A DNA stretch of 64,000 nt from Bacillus zhangzhouensis (GTDB taxonomy: Bacteria; Bacillota; Bacilli; Bacillales; Bacillaceae), in assembly GCA_025809375.1 (NCBI GenBank), contig CP099514.1, positions 2,841,528 to 2,905,527 of the forward strand. The letters are read 5' to 3'. The stretch's first letter is position 1. Each line of letters begins with the position of its first letter. Made by a program: the position numbers and the translations under genes. The notes under the pieces are model-generated. The model searched no databases, had not been told where the DNA came from, and was given only the letters and a program-made list of their open reading frames with translations. This document shows positions 56,365-64,000 of the stretch, in pieces.

Positions 56365-57138
56365 ATGCAAACAGAAGTGGTCTCTAACCTTTCTTATGTA
56401 AACGGCGACTTAGATGAATTTATCAGCTATATCAACCAGCATCATATTTCTCAGAGAAGAGGCGCCATGATTGCGACTGTCAATCCAGAGATAGGCTATG
56501 CCGCCATGAAGGATCATGCGTACCATCAAGTCGTCTCATCTGCGGATTATGTACTGCCGGATGGTGTAGGCGTCGTATTGATGTCTCGGATGACCCAAAG
56601 TCCGCTTAAGTCAAGAATTGCCGGCTTTGATGTCTTCATGTCTATGCTCGATCTAGCAAACAAGCAGTCTAAAAGAATCTTTTTATATGGTGCAAAAAAA
56701 GAAGTGCTTGAGGCTGTGAAACAGCGAATTAATACGGAATACCCAAATGTAGTCCTTGCAGGAAGCTGTGACGGCTATCAAGCCGATAAACGTTTCGTAG
56801 CGAAGCAAATCGCGCGCTCGAAACCTGATATGGTGTTCGTCGCTTTAGGTTATCCAAACCAAGAGAACTTTATTTATGAATACCGCCATTTATTCCCGCA
56901 GGCTGTTTGCATCGGTTTAGGCGGAAGCTTTGATGTATTTAGCGGAACGGTGAAGCGTGCACCACGCTGGATGATTAAGACAAATACAGAATGGCTGTAC
57001 AGATTGATTGTGAATCCATGGAGATGGAAACGAATGCTAAATATTCCTAAGTACGCTTTTGCCGTATTGCAAGAAAGCAAAGGAAAAAAACGTTACTATC
57101 CTGAGCAGCAGGTAAAGGATCAGACGAAGCATCTGTGA
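56365..57138 (+). CDS. tagA: ManNAc transferase TagA
   Basis: A 257-residue WecG/TagA family enzyme adding ManNAc to lipid-linked GlcNAc. Motifs: TVNPEIGYAAM, the catalytic Asp in YVLPDGVGVV, RIFLYGAKKEVLE and FVALGYPNQENFI. ATG 56365 follows AAAGGAGG. It is 12 bases from tagB. MnaA at 45 kb supplies its donor. Confidence 0.97.
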   Translation: MQTEVVSNLSYVNGDLDEFISYINQHHISQRRGAMIATVNPEIGYAAMKDHAYHQVVSSADYVLPDGVGVVLMSRMTQSPLKSRIAGFDVFMSMLDLANKQSKRIFLYGAKKEVLEAVKQRINTEYPNVVLAGSCDGYQADKRFVAKQIARSKPDMVFVALGYPNQENFIYEYRHLFPQAVCIGLGGSFDVFSGTVKRAPRWMIKTNTEWLYRLIVNPWRWKRMLNIPKYAFAVLQESKGKKRYYPEQQVKDQTKHL

Positions 57139-57149
57139 GAGACTGACAA

Positions 57150-58340
57150 ATGAAGAATATACGCTCAATGATTATTTCATGCTACGCTGCTTTTGTTTCT
57201 TTCATTGGATGGATGATGAGCGGCGTGAAACCTCGTGAAAACCAGGTGACGCTGGTTGTTTCATTCCAAGAGAATGCGGCTGCTCTCATTCATACTTATC
57301 AACAACAGGCAAACATGACAATGAAACTTACTGTCCTCTATACGAAACATGCTTCTGCGATAGAAAAGGACGGGCCTCATCTGTCATTTCGCTACTTTCA
57401 TGAAAAAAACCCTCTCCATCTCATTCAATGTGTGTATACGATGTTTAAAAGCAAGGTTGTCGTGACGGATAATTACTTTCTCATGACTAGTGTGCTCAGA
57501 AAACGGCCTTCTACCACCTGTATTCAAGTATGGCATGCCAATGGGGCTTTGAAAAAATTCGGGCTTGAAGATGCTTCAAATTCTGAACGAAGTCCCCGTG
57601 ACATCAAACGCTTCAAACGCGTCTATGCATCTTTTGATTACATCGTGACAGGCTCAGATCACATGCAGGAGATTTTCAAGACCTCGTTCGGGGTCAATGA
57701 TGAACGCTTTTTACCAACTGGTGTACCACTGACGGATGTGTACTACGAACAGCACCAGCCTTCTTTGAAACTGGATGATATCCCAAAAGGGAAAAAGATC
57801 CTGCTGTATGCACCGACTTATCGAGACTTTGCAATGGACGGTCTTGTCCTGCCTTTTTCAAAAGAGCAATTGCAAACTAAGCTGAATGGCGATTATATTC
57901 TGCTCGTCAAGCTTCATCCTGCGGTCAAACATTTAGCGAAAGCAGAAGTAGACGGTGAATGGATATTTGATGTGTCCGATCAGCCGCTCTATCCATTGCT
58001 TTGTGCTTGTGATGTCCTCGTGACAGATTATTCGTCGATTGTGTTTGAGTATGCGCTGCTCGAAAAGCCTGTCTTGTTCTTCACTTATGACTTAGACACT
58101 TATCGAGAGAAACGCGGCTTAGTCGATCGGTATGAAGACATCATTCCTGGAAAGGCTTGCGCCACTCAAGACATGCTTTTGCAGGAGCTTTTGCATCTAA
58201 ACGAATCATCCGAGAGAGAACGAATCAAAACCTTTGCTGAGGAATGGAACCAATATTCAAAGGGACAATCAAGTCAGCAGCTTCTTTCATTTATTGAGCA
58301 GCAGCTGCTCCTACACAAAAAACGTCCGGCTTCTCAATAG
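57150..58340 (+). CDS. tagB: Glycerol phosphate primase TagB
   Basis: A 396-residue enzyme that adds the first glycerol phosphate to the ManNAc-GlcNAc unit. It has a short N-terminal hydrophobic segment (about 6-23) and a PF04464 domain with VWHANGALKKFG, LLVKLHPAVKHL and LVTDYSSIVFEYALLEKP. It ends in the terminator shared with lytD. The tagC gene that follows tagB in B. subtilis 168 is absent. Confidence 0.95.
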   Translation: MKNIRSMIISCYAAFVSFIGWMMSGVKPRENQVTLVVSFQENAAALIHTYQQQANMTMKLTVLYTKHASAIEKDGPHLSFRYFHEKNPLHLIQCVYTMFKSKVVVTDNYFLMTSVLRKRPSTTCIQVWHANGALKKFGLEDASNSERSPRDIKRFKRVYASFDYIVTGSDHMQEIFKTSFGVNDERFLPTGVPLTDVYYEQHQPSLKLDDIPKGKKILLYAPTYRDFAMDGLVLPFSKEQLQTKLNGDYILLVKLHPAVKHLAKAEVDGEWIFDVSDQPLYPLLCACDVLVTDYSSIVFEYALLEKPVLFFTYDLDTYREKRGLVDRYEDIIPGKACATQDMLLQELLHLNESSERERIKTFAEEWNQYSKGQSSQQLLSFIEQQLLLHKKRPASQ

Positions 58341-58358
58341 GAAGCACGGACGTTTTTT
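58317..58358. terminator. Bidirectional terminator between tagB and lytD
   Basis: AAAAAACGTCCGGCTTC pairs with GAAGCACGGACGTTTTTT (one bulge); the tagB stop lies in the loop and the lytD stop at its edge. Confidence 0.92.
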
Positions 58359-60988
58359 TATTTGTTATACACCGGGATATCGTAATACAGCGTATAGTCA
58401 TCCAGCAGGTTATACAAACTATACATGCGAGTGACTTGCTTAGAAGCCCAGCCAATATCTGTTGCATATTGATGAGTCGCTGCAGCCGACCAGCGCATTT
58501 TATAAATTGTATCTTGCTTGTATGTAGCATTATTGATATAACTGTTGCCAATGAATCTTGCCCCGCCAATAATGGCAGCCTCTGGCGTGAACCATTGCTG
58601 TTCATACGCATACTTTGCACCGAGACCAATCGGATTGCTGTCATATGCGCCAATGCCATACATGTTATATACTTTCTTTCCATTAAACATTGTACCATTC
58701 GCTAAAATGGAACTTCCGTTACCCGTTTCAAGCAACGCATGAGAGATCAGATAAATTTCGTTAATATGATACGTTTTTGCTGCTGTAATAAAGGCTTGTC
58801 CTTTACCCGCAAGAATCCCTTTACCTGCTAAAATCTTTGAATTGACCTCTGCCGGATTGAGATTTGCAGCTTCAGAGAGTTTCAGAAATTGAAAATAAGA
58901 TGGTGTGCCTTCTGCAATATTGGCTGGATCTATATACTTTTGCACCTCTGCTGCACTTGCATTTCTCCAGCCGAGGTTGATCCTGATCCAGTTCCCTTCT
59001 TTTCCAAGCTGTTTCACTTTTGCTCCTTTATTCAACTGTGCCACAATGTTGCTTGGAGAACTCGAATCAGGTGTAGAACGGACATTTAAGCCGTCCGTAT
59101 TCACTGTTGATGTTGCTTGGTCTACATATGCTGCATAGACATACGCCGCACCATCTGTCTGTGGTGACACCTTCATTTGTTTGTTTACCATCTCATTGAC
59201 AGTAAGGTTGTAGTTCGTTTGCATGACCATTGGGCCATTTTTAATTTTTACGGCTGTGGCTGTCCAGCCATATTGTTTTTTCACAAAAGTAATGGCTTCA
59301 TTTACAGTTGGTAACCCTGTAAATGGCTGCGTAATGTTGATTTTGTAAGTAGGTTTCGTTGTTGTTGTATACGCAGCGGTTTCATTCCGTTTTTTGAAAA
59401 AGGCCATGCCTTGGTCACGCAGTGCAGCTGTTGAGATGACACCTGTTTTGATCTGATATTGAGTATAACCAGTTGCGCCTGTTTTTTGAGCAGCGGCCTT
59501 CATTTTTTGTTTCGTCAAATAGCTGAGTGCTTGATTCAGTTTTGTCTGATTCACTGTCGGATCTGTTGTGATACGGTATTGCTTGACCGCTTCTGTCAGC
59601 GTTTTTGTCCTGCTGGCAACACCATTTTTCTTGATAATCTCTTGGGCCTGCTTGACTTTACTTTGCTCATATACAGGTGTTGTCATGAGACTATACGTTT
59701 TACTGACAGCTTGTCCCTTACTTTCCTTGATACTGCTTGTCATCTTCTGCGTTCTTAAGTATGCAGCACCTTTATTCACTTTCGTTTGATCCACTGCTTG
59801 ATTGACGACAAGCCGATACGTGCTGTCTGATACCTTGCCTGTTTTTTTCGTTGTCGCAGATACTTTTTTCTTTTGGAAGAAAGCTGCTGCTTTTTTCGCT
59901 TGATCGTCTCCTAAAAGGTTCCCCGTCACTACTTGATATGGCTGTGTAGAAGATATTTTTTTGGAGGTGTAGCGCCATTTCTTTTTCTTGAAAAAGGCTA
60001 CCGTTTTGGCGTAAGCTGTATCGTTCAATTGATTGAGCTTCACGATATAATGTTTTGTTTTTCCCACTCGCTGCACAGTACCTGCAGCACCAGTTTGTTT
60101 CTTCATCTGAGCTGCAGCTGAAGCTGCTTGTTTGTTGTCTTTAAAATAGCCTGATTCCAAGCTGTAGACATTTTTTAAGGCACCTGTCTTTTGAATCTTC
60201 CCGCTGATCTTTGCTTCTTTTTGCAGCTGGGTAAGGAGCGTCTGTGCTTTCGACTGATTCGCTTGTGCAGCGGATGTGACGATGTAATACGGCTTACCTG
60301 CTGTCACCGTTTGAAGGACTGGTTTTAAACCAGATGCCTTTTGAAAGCCTTGCAGAATGGTATTCGCCTTACTTTGTCCAATAATACCGCTTGAAATCAG
60401 CTGATACACAGTGCCAGCTTTCGTTTCGGTTTGGTATGTACTGGTGACGCCTGCCTGCTTTTGCAGCTCAGTTTGAATATTTTTCACTTTCGTTTCAGAA
60501 TCAATGGTTCCTGATATGACCTGATAAGAAGGTTTGCTTTGATTGATGACTTCATAGGAGCTATTGAGCCCTGATGTTTTCGTTAGTTCAAGTGAGAGCT
60601 TTTTCGCCTGACTTTCATCATTGACTGGGTCAGATACGACCTTTTGTAAAGGAAGGCGGTCACCTACTGGAGACACCGTACCGCTGATGCCCACCTCTTT
60701 CTTTAATGCAGCTGCACTTGCACTCGCTGCTGCTTGTGACTCATATCCTGAAGCAGTGAGCAGATAGGTTGACCTATTTCCTGATGTTTGATAAGTGGCT
60801 GTCCACTTTTTGTCCTTCTTCAGTGTTTCCACTGCTTTTTTCACTTCTGCTACTGTTGTAAAAACCTTTGAGGTGTTCATCTTATAAATGGATTGATCGA
60901 CATAGGAAGCTGCTTGCGCTTCTTTACCCGTGTGTAATGTCATACCAAAGGCAGCTGCGAGTAACATAATCTTGATGATTTTTTTCAC
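58358..60988 (-). CDS. lytD: N-acetylglucosaminidase LytD with tandem SPOR-like repeats
   Basis: An 876-residue secreted autolysin starting at GTG 60988 (VKKIIKIMLLAAAFG), after AGGGA; the frame from 61063 would precede the promoter. After the signal peptide (cut near AQA-AS) come about 13 tandem units of ~43 residues (to about 600), each with a Tyr-x-Ile/Val strand and a QSK/QTK helix start, SPOR-like. Then an SH3_3 domain (GLNVRSTPDSS, about 633-675) and the glucosaminidase domain with catalytic Glu near 754 (HALLETGNGSS). SigD promoter upstream. Position as in B. subtilis. Confidence 0.93.
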   Translation of the reverse strand: MKKIIKIMLLAAAFGMTLHTGKEAQAASYVDQSIYKMNTSKVFTTVAEVKKAVETLKKDKKWTATYQTSGNRSTYLLTASGYESQAAASASAAALKKEVGISGTVSPVGDRLPLQKVVSDPVNDESQAKKLSLELTKTSGLNSSYEVINQSKPSYQVISGTIDSETKVKNIQTELQKQAGVTSTYQTETKAGTVYQLISSGIIGQSKANTILQGFQKASGLKPVLQTVTAGKPYYIVTSAAQANQSKAQTLLTQLQKEAKISGKIQKTGALKNVYSLESGYFKDNKQAASAAAQMKKQTGAAGTVQRVGKTKHYIVKLNQLNDTAYAKTVAFFKKKKWRYTSKKISSTQPYQVVTGNLLGDDQAKKAAAFFQKKKVSATTKKTGKVSDSTYRLVVNQAVDQTKVNKGAAYLRTQKMTSSIKESKGQAVSKTYSLMTTPVYEQSKVKQAQEIIKKNGVASRTKTLTEAVKQYRITTDPTVNQTKLNQALSYLTKQKMKAAAQKTGATGYTQYQIKTGVISTAALRDQGMAFFKKRNETAAYTTTTKPTYKINITQPFTGLPTVNEAITFVKKQYGWTATAVKIKNGPMVMQTNYNLTVNEMVNKQMKVSPQTDGAAYVYAAYVDQATSTVNTDGLNVRSTPDSSSPSNIVAQLNKGAKVKQLGKEGNWIRINLGWRNASAAEVQKYIDPANIAEGTPSYFQFLKLSEAANLNPAEVNSKILAGKGILAGKGQAFITAAKTYHINEIYLISHALLETGNGSSILANGTMFNGKKVYNMYGIGAYDSNPIGLGAKYAYEQQWFTPEAAIIGGARFIGNSYINNATYKQDTIYKMRWSAAATHQYATDIGWASKQVTRMYSLYNLLDDYTLYYDIPVYNK

Positions 60989-61035
60989 GTTCCCTGTCCC
61001 TCTCTTAACTTTTGCATAATAGTCTACTAATCTCT

Positions 61036-61062
61036 TTATCGACAAAAACAAGTACTCTTTCA
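61036..61062 (-). promoter_or_regulatory. SigD promoter of lytD
   Basis: Minus strand TGAA, 15 bases, GTCGATAA, the SigD pattern with exact spacing, about 50 bases before lytD. Confidence 0.8.
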
Positions 61063-61105
61063 AGTTATTTATAGAATAGAGGACCTCTTCGAAGTCCTCT
61101 TTTCC

Positions 61106-62056
61106 TTATATATGTGATACAATCAGTTCACAAGATCCTTCAATTAAAAAGCTCCCTGTTTCAGCAGGCAGAATAAAATGAGCGCCTTTTGGCAGTGGAT
61201 ATGTGTTTCCGTCATGCTCTAAAGACCCTTCTCCATTAATTACACTGCATAGCAAAAACGGATAATCCTGCGAAAGCTCTACTTTTTGATCAATTTCCCA
61301 TTTATACACAGAGAAGTATTCTGCTTCGACAAATGTACGAATGGTCACTCCCCGGCGTGTTTCAACTGACTCATCTGTATATCCGTCTACGTGGGGAACC
61401 GTTGTGACATCAATCGCTTGCGCAAAATGAAGTTCACGTTCGTTGCCATTCTGATCTTTTCGTTCATAATCATATACCCGATAGGTTGTATCCGAGCTTT
61501 GCTGCGTTTCAAGGACAAGTGTTCCTTCGCAAAGCGCATGAATCGTACCGCTTGGTACATAATAAAAATCACCAGGCTTAATCTTCACCCGCCGCAAAAG
61601 ACCTTCCCAATCTCCACTATTCATCATGGTTACAAGCTCCGTTCTTGTTCTTGCATTGTGCCCATAGATCATTTCCGCTCCTTCTTTGCAGTCAATGATA
61701 TACCAGCACTCTGTTTTTCCAAGCTCGCCATTTTCATGTCTTTCAGCATAATCATCATCTGGATGTACTTGAACGGACAAGTCTTTGTTTGCATCTAAAA
61801 TTTTGGTTAAAAGCGGGAAGCGATCGCCTTCTATCCCCCCGAACAATTCTCTATGATTGTCCCAAAGTTCGATCAGTGTTTTCCCTTTATATGGACCGTC
61901 CTGCACGACACTTGGTCCGTTTGGATGAGCAGAAATTGCCCAGCATTCTCCCGTTTGATCAGATGGAATATCATAGCCAAATTGATCCCTTAAGGCTGTA
62001 CCTCCCCATATTCTCTCCTTCAATTCAGGCAGTAAAAAAATTGGTGACTGCTTCAT
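61106..62056 (-). CDS. pmi: Mannose-6-phosphate isomerase, class I
   Basis: A 316-residue zinc enzyme converting mannose-6-P and fructose-6-P. Motifs: ELKERIWGGTALRDQFG, SVQVHPDDDYA with a metal His, TECWYIID, and DFYYVPSGTIHAL near the substrate site. The length equals B. subtilis Pmi (YvyI), which also follows lytD. Here two sugar permease genes precede it on the same strand, so it may serve that uptake system. Confidence 0.94.
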   Translation of the reverse strand: MKQSPIFLLPELKERIWGGTALRDQFGYDIPSDQTGECWAISAHPNGPSVVQDGPYKGKTLIELWDNHRELFGGIEGDRFPLLTKILDANKDLSVQVHPDDDYAERHENGELGKTECWYIIDCKEGAEMIYGHNARTRTELVTMMNSGDWEGLLRRVKIKPGDFYYVPSGTIHALCEGTLVLETQQSSDTTYRVYDYERKDQNGNERELHFAQAIDVTTVPHVDGYTDESVETRRGVTIRTFVEAEYFSVYKWEIDQKVELSQDYPFLLCSVINGEGSLEHDGNTYPLPKGAHFILPAETGSFLIEGSCELIVSHI

Positions 62057-62202
62057 TCAGGATGACTCCTCCCTTTGCTACCCTTTGATCATCTTGACCT
62101 AGCTTGATGAAAACTAAAAGTCTCAACTTTTATTATGACGCTATCTAAAGAGAAGTCAATCCTTTCAGTACACCGAATGAAAACGATAACACAAAAAATG
62201 TT

Positions 62203-63024
62203 TTACCCTTTAACAGAGCCTGCGAGAAGCCCTTTGACAAAGTATTTCCCAAGAAGAATATAGACGAGTAGTGTCGGCAGCGCAGCCAATATCGCCCCTG
62301 CCATTTGGACGTTCCATTGCACAATTTGACTGCCTGATAGGTTTTGCAAGGCAACCATCACCGGCTGATGCTCCGCAGTGGTCATCGTGACTGCAAATAA
62401 GAATTCATTCCACACATTTGTGAACTGCCAAATGGCGACCACGACAAATCCTGTGATCGAAAGCGGAAGAATCATATGTCTGAAAATCCCGATAAACCCT
62501 GCACCATCCATTTTCGCTGATTCAATCATTTCATCTGGGATGCTCACATAGAAATTCCGGAACATGAGTGTTGTGATCGGAAGTCCATATACAACATGGA
62601 CAAGGACAAGCCCTGGAATTGAATTATACAATCCGACTTCACGCAAAAATTGAATGAGCGGGATCAGGATACTTTGATATGGAATAAACATCCCAAACAG
62701 CATCAGCGTAAAGACTACTTCTGATCCTTTGAAACGCCATTTTGATAGGACATAGCCATTCATTGCACCTAAAACAGCTGACAATAAAGTAGCAGGTATA
62801 ACAAGATAAAGAGAATTCATTAAATTGGGCGCAAGCTTCTCAAACGCGATCTGATAGCTTGAAAAATCGAGTGTGGATGGCAGCGACCACATTCGCTCAA
62901 GGGTGACTTCTCCTAATGGCTTCAAACTTGTAACGAGCATGACATAAACAGGCATCAGAAAAAAGAGACTGCACCAAATCAATAAAGCATAAAGGACTGG
63001 ACGGACAAACCATCTGGCTGTCAT
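62203..63024 (-). CDS. Carbohydrate ABC transporter permease (MalG-like)
   Basis: A 273-residue membrane protein with six helices and the EAA loop (IPDEMIESAKMDGAGFIGIF...LPLS) that contacts the ATPase. It overlaps the end of its partner permease by 4 bases (ATGA), so they are coupled. The binding protein and ATPase are not in the window. Substrate unknown; the neighbouring pmi suggests a mannose-containing sugar. Confidence 0.93.
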   Translation of the reverse strand: MTARWFVRPVLYALLIWCSLFFLMPVYVMLVTSLKPLGEVTLERMWSLPSTLDFSSYQIAFEKLAPNLMNSLYLVIPATLLSAVLGAMNGYVLSKWRFKGSEVVFTLMLFGMFIPYQSILIPLIQFLREVGLYNSIPGLVLVHVVYGLPITTLMFRNFYVSIPDEMIESAKMDGAGFIGIFRHMILPLSITGFVVVAIWQFTNVWNEFLFAVTMTTAEHQPVMVALQNLSGSQIVQWNVQMAGAILAALPTLLVYILLGKYFVKGLLAGSVKG

Positions 63025-63992
63025 GATGAAGCCCCCTTCCGGCTCGACAAGAGATATGGCACGATAAAGACCGCAACAGAGATCAGCATGACAATCGCAA
63101 TGGCGGCACCGCCTGCATAATGGTTTCCTCTAAAGGTCATTTCAAACATATACACGCCCGGAACATCCGTGACAAAGTTCGCACCCGGTCCTGTCATCGA
63201 GTAAATCAAATCGAAGATCTTTAAAGAAATATGTGCCATGATGATAACGACACTTGCAGTAATCGGTTTTAAAAGAGGGAAAATGATTTTCCAGTAAATC
63301 TGCCACTCCGTTGCACCATCCATTCTAGCAGCCTCTCTTACTTCCTCTGGAATTCCTCTTAGACCCGCCAAATACATCGCCAGAGAGAAGCCTGTCATTT
63401 GCCAAACAGCTGCAATCACAACAGCAATCATGGCCGCAGGTACACCAAACTCAATTTTGCCCCAGACAAATCCGGCCAATATGTTCGTATCTGTGTACCA
63501 TTTAGGCTGGATACCGAGCGTTTTCAAAAATAAATTCATTCCTGTTGACGGGTTTAAAATCCATTGCCATACGACTCCTGTGACAACGAAGGAAAGAGCC
63601 ATCGGAAAGAAGAATAAATTCCGAAAAAGAGATTCCGCCTTGATCTTCTGGTCTAGTAAAATCGCAAGTGTGAGACCAGAGACAATGACGGCGCCAATAA
63701 AAAAAAGAGTAAAAAAGACCGTGTTTCGAAGATCTGACTGAAAGCGGAAATCTTGAAACAGCATGACATAATTGCGAAGACCTGCGAAAGAGAATTCAGG
63801 AACAAGTGAGGTCCAGTTTGATAATGACACATATCCTGTCCAGCCAATAAAGCCGTAAACAAAGATGAATAATAAAACCGCTGACGGGGCTAAAAAAAGC
63901 AGCGCCAGCAGCTGGTCTCTATTCCATTTTTTCCGCATACGTTTGACTTTGGGCATAGGTGTTTTTGTAATCGGCGATGTGTTCATGCACAT
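63021..63992 (-). CDS. Carbohydrate ABC transporter permease (MalF-like)
   Basis: At least 321 residues with six helices and the EAA loop (IPEEVREAARMDGATEWQIY...FPLL). The frame is open to the window edge, so the true start may be the ATG at 63986 (MNTSPITKTPMPK), at 63992, or further upstream. Its position suggests a substrate-binding-protein gene just outside. In B. subtilis the gerB operon follows pmi here instead. Confidence 0.9.
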   Translation of the reverse strand: MCMNTSPITKTPMPKVKRMRKKWNRDQLLALLFLAPSAVLLFIFVYGFIGWTGYVSLSNWTSLVPEFSFAGLRNYVMLFQDFRFQSDLRNTVFFTLFFIGAVIVSGLTLAILLDQKIKAESLFRNLFFFPMALSFVVTGVVWQWILNPSTGMNLFLKTLGIQPKWYTDTNILAGFVWGKIEFGVPAAMIAVVIAAVWQMTGFSLAMYLAGLRGIPEEVREAARMDGATEWQIYWKIIFPLLKPITASVVIIMAHISLKIFDLIYSMTGPGANFVTDVPGVYMFEMTFRGNHYAGGAAIAIVMLISVAVFIVPYLLSSRKGASS

Positions 63993-64000
63993 GAAACTAC

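Noticed and set aside
1-64000. CRISPR arrays, tRNA and rRNA genes, prophage or complete insertion sequence.
   Set aside because: Read on both strands; no regularly spaced repeats, no cloverleaf or rRNA landmarks and no integrase were seen.

Overview
The window looks like a chromosomal segment of a low-GC Bacillus. Gene content and order follow the Bacillus subtilis yvjA-prfB-secA / flagellar / comF / degSU / tua-lyt-tag region, and several differences suggest the B. pumilus-safensis-altitudinis group. That placement is inferred from recalled gene order and protein likeness, not from a search. No rRNA, tRNA or CRISPR array was seen.

Layout. 1-8.1 kb: yvjA (cut by the window edge), an inserted alpha/beta hydrolase and M3 oligopeptidase, prfB with its programmed frameshift, secA and hpf. 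8.1-9.1 kb: a decayed chemoreceptor gene. 9.1-17.3 kb: late flagellar genes in two units, flaG-fliD-fliS-fliT plus an unknown gene, and flgM-flgN-flgK-flgL-yviE-fliW-csrA, with SigD-type promoters before flaG and flgM. The flagellin gene hag, expected between flaG and csrA, is absent. 17.4-23.8 kb: comFA-comFB-comFC, degV, degS-degU, yvyE. 23.8-26.6 kb: tagV and tagO converge on a terminator whose CTAG loop holds a dead IS3-type element.

26.7-36.7 kb: the teichuronic acid operon tuaABCD-[epimerase]-EFGH, preceded by a clear PhoP direct-repeat operator. 36.8-44.2 kb: the autolysin region lytABC and divergent lytR, with an extra lytC paralogue and an extra LytA-like lipoprotein between lytC and tuaA. 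44.3-58.3 kb: wall teichoic acid genes mnaA, gtaB, tagH, tagG, an AT-rich stand-alone glycerophosphotransferase-like gene, tagF, a 489-residue protein that resembles only the non-donor half of TagE, tagD, and divergent tagAB. TagE itself is not present. 58.4-62.1 kb: lytD and pmi. 62.2-64 kb: two sugar ABC permeases.

How they work together. TagO, TagA, TagB, TagD and TagF build poly(glycerol phosphate) on undecaprenyl phosphate; MnaA and GtaB feed nucleotide sugars; TagGH exports the chain; LCP proteins (TagV, LytR) attach it to peptidoglycan. The tua genes replace it with phosphate-free teichuronic acid under phosphate starvation, matching the PhoP repeats at both loci. LytC and LytD are wall hydrolases used in motility and cell separation, which fits their location beside flagellar genes and the SigD-like promoters. 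The most unusual features are the remodelled teichoic acid locus (missing tagE, truncated TagE-like protein, acidic insert in TagF, extra independent glycerophosphotransferase), the extra epimerase in the tua operon, the duplicated lytC/lytA modules and the missing hag.
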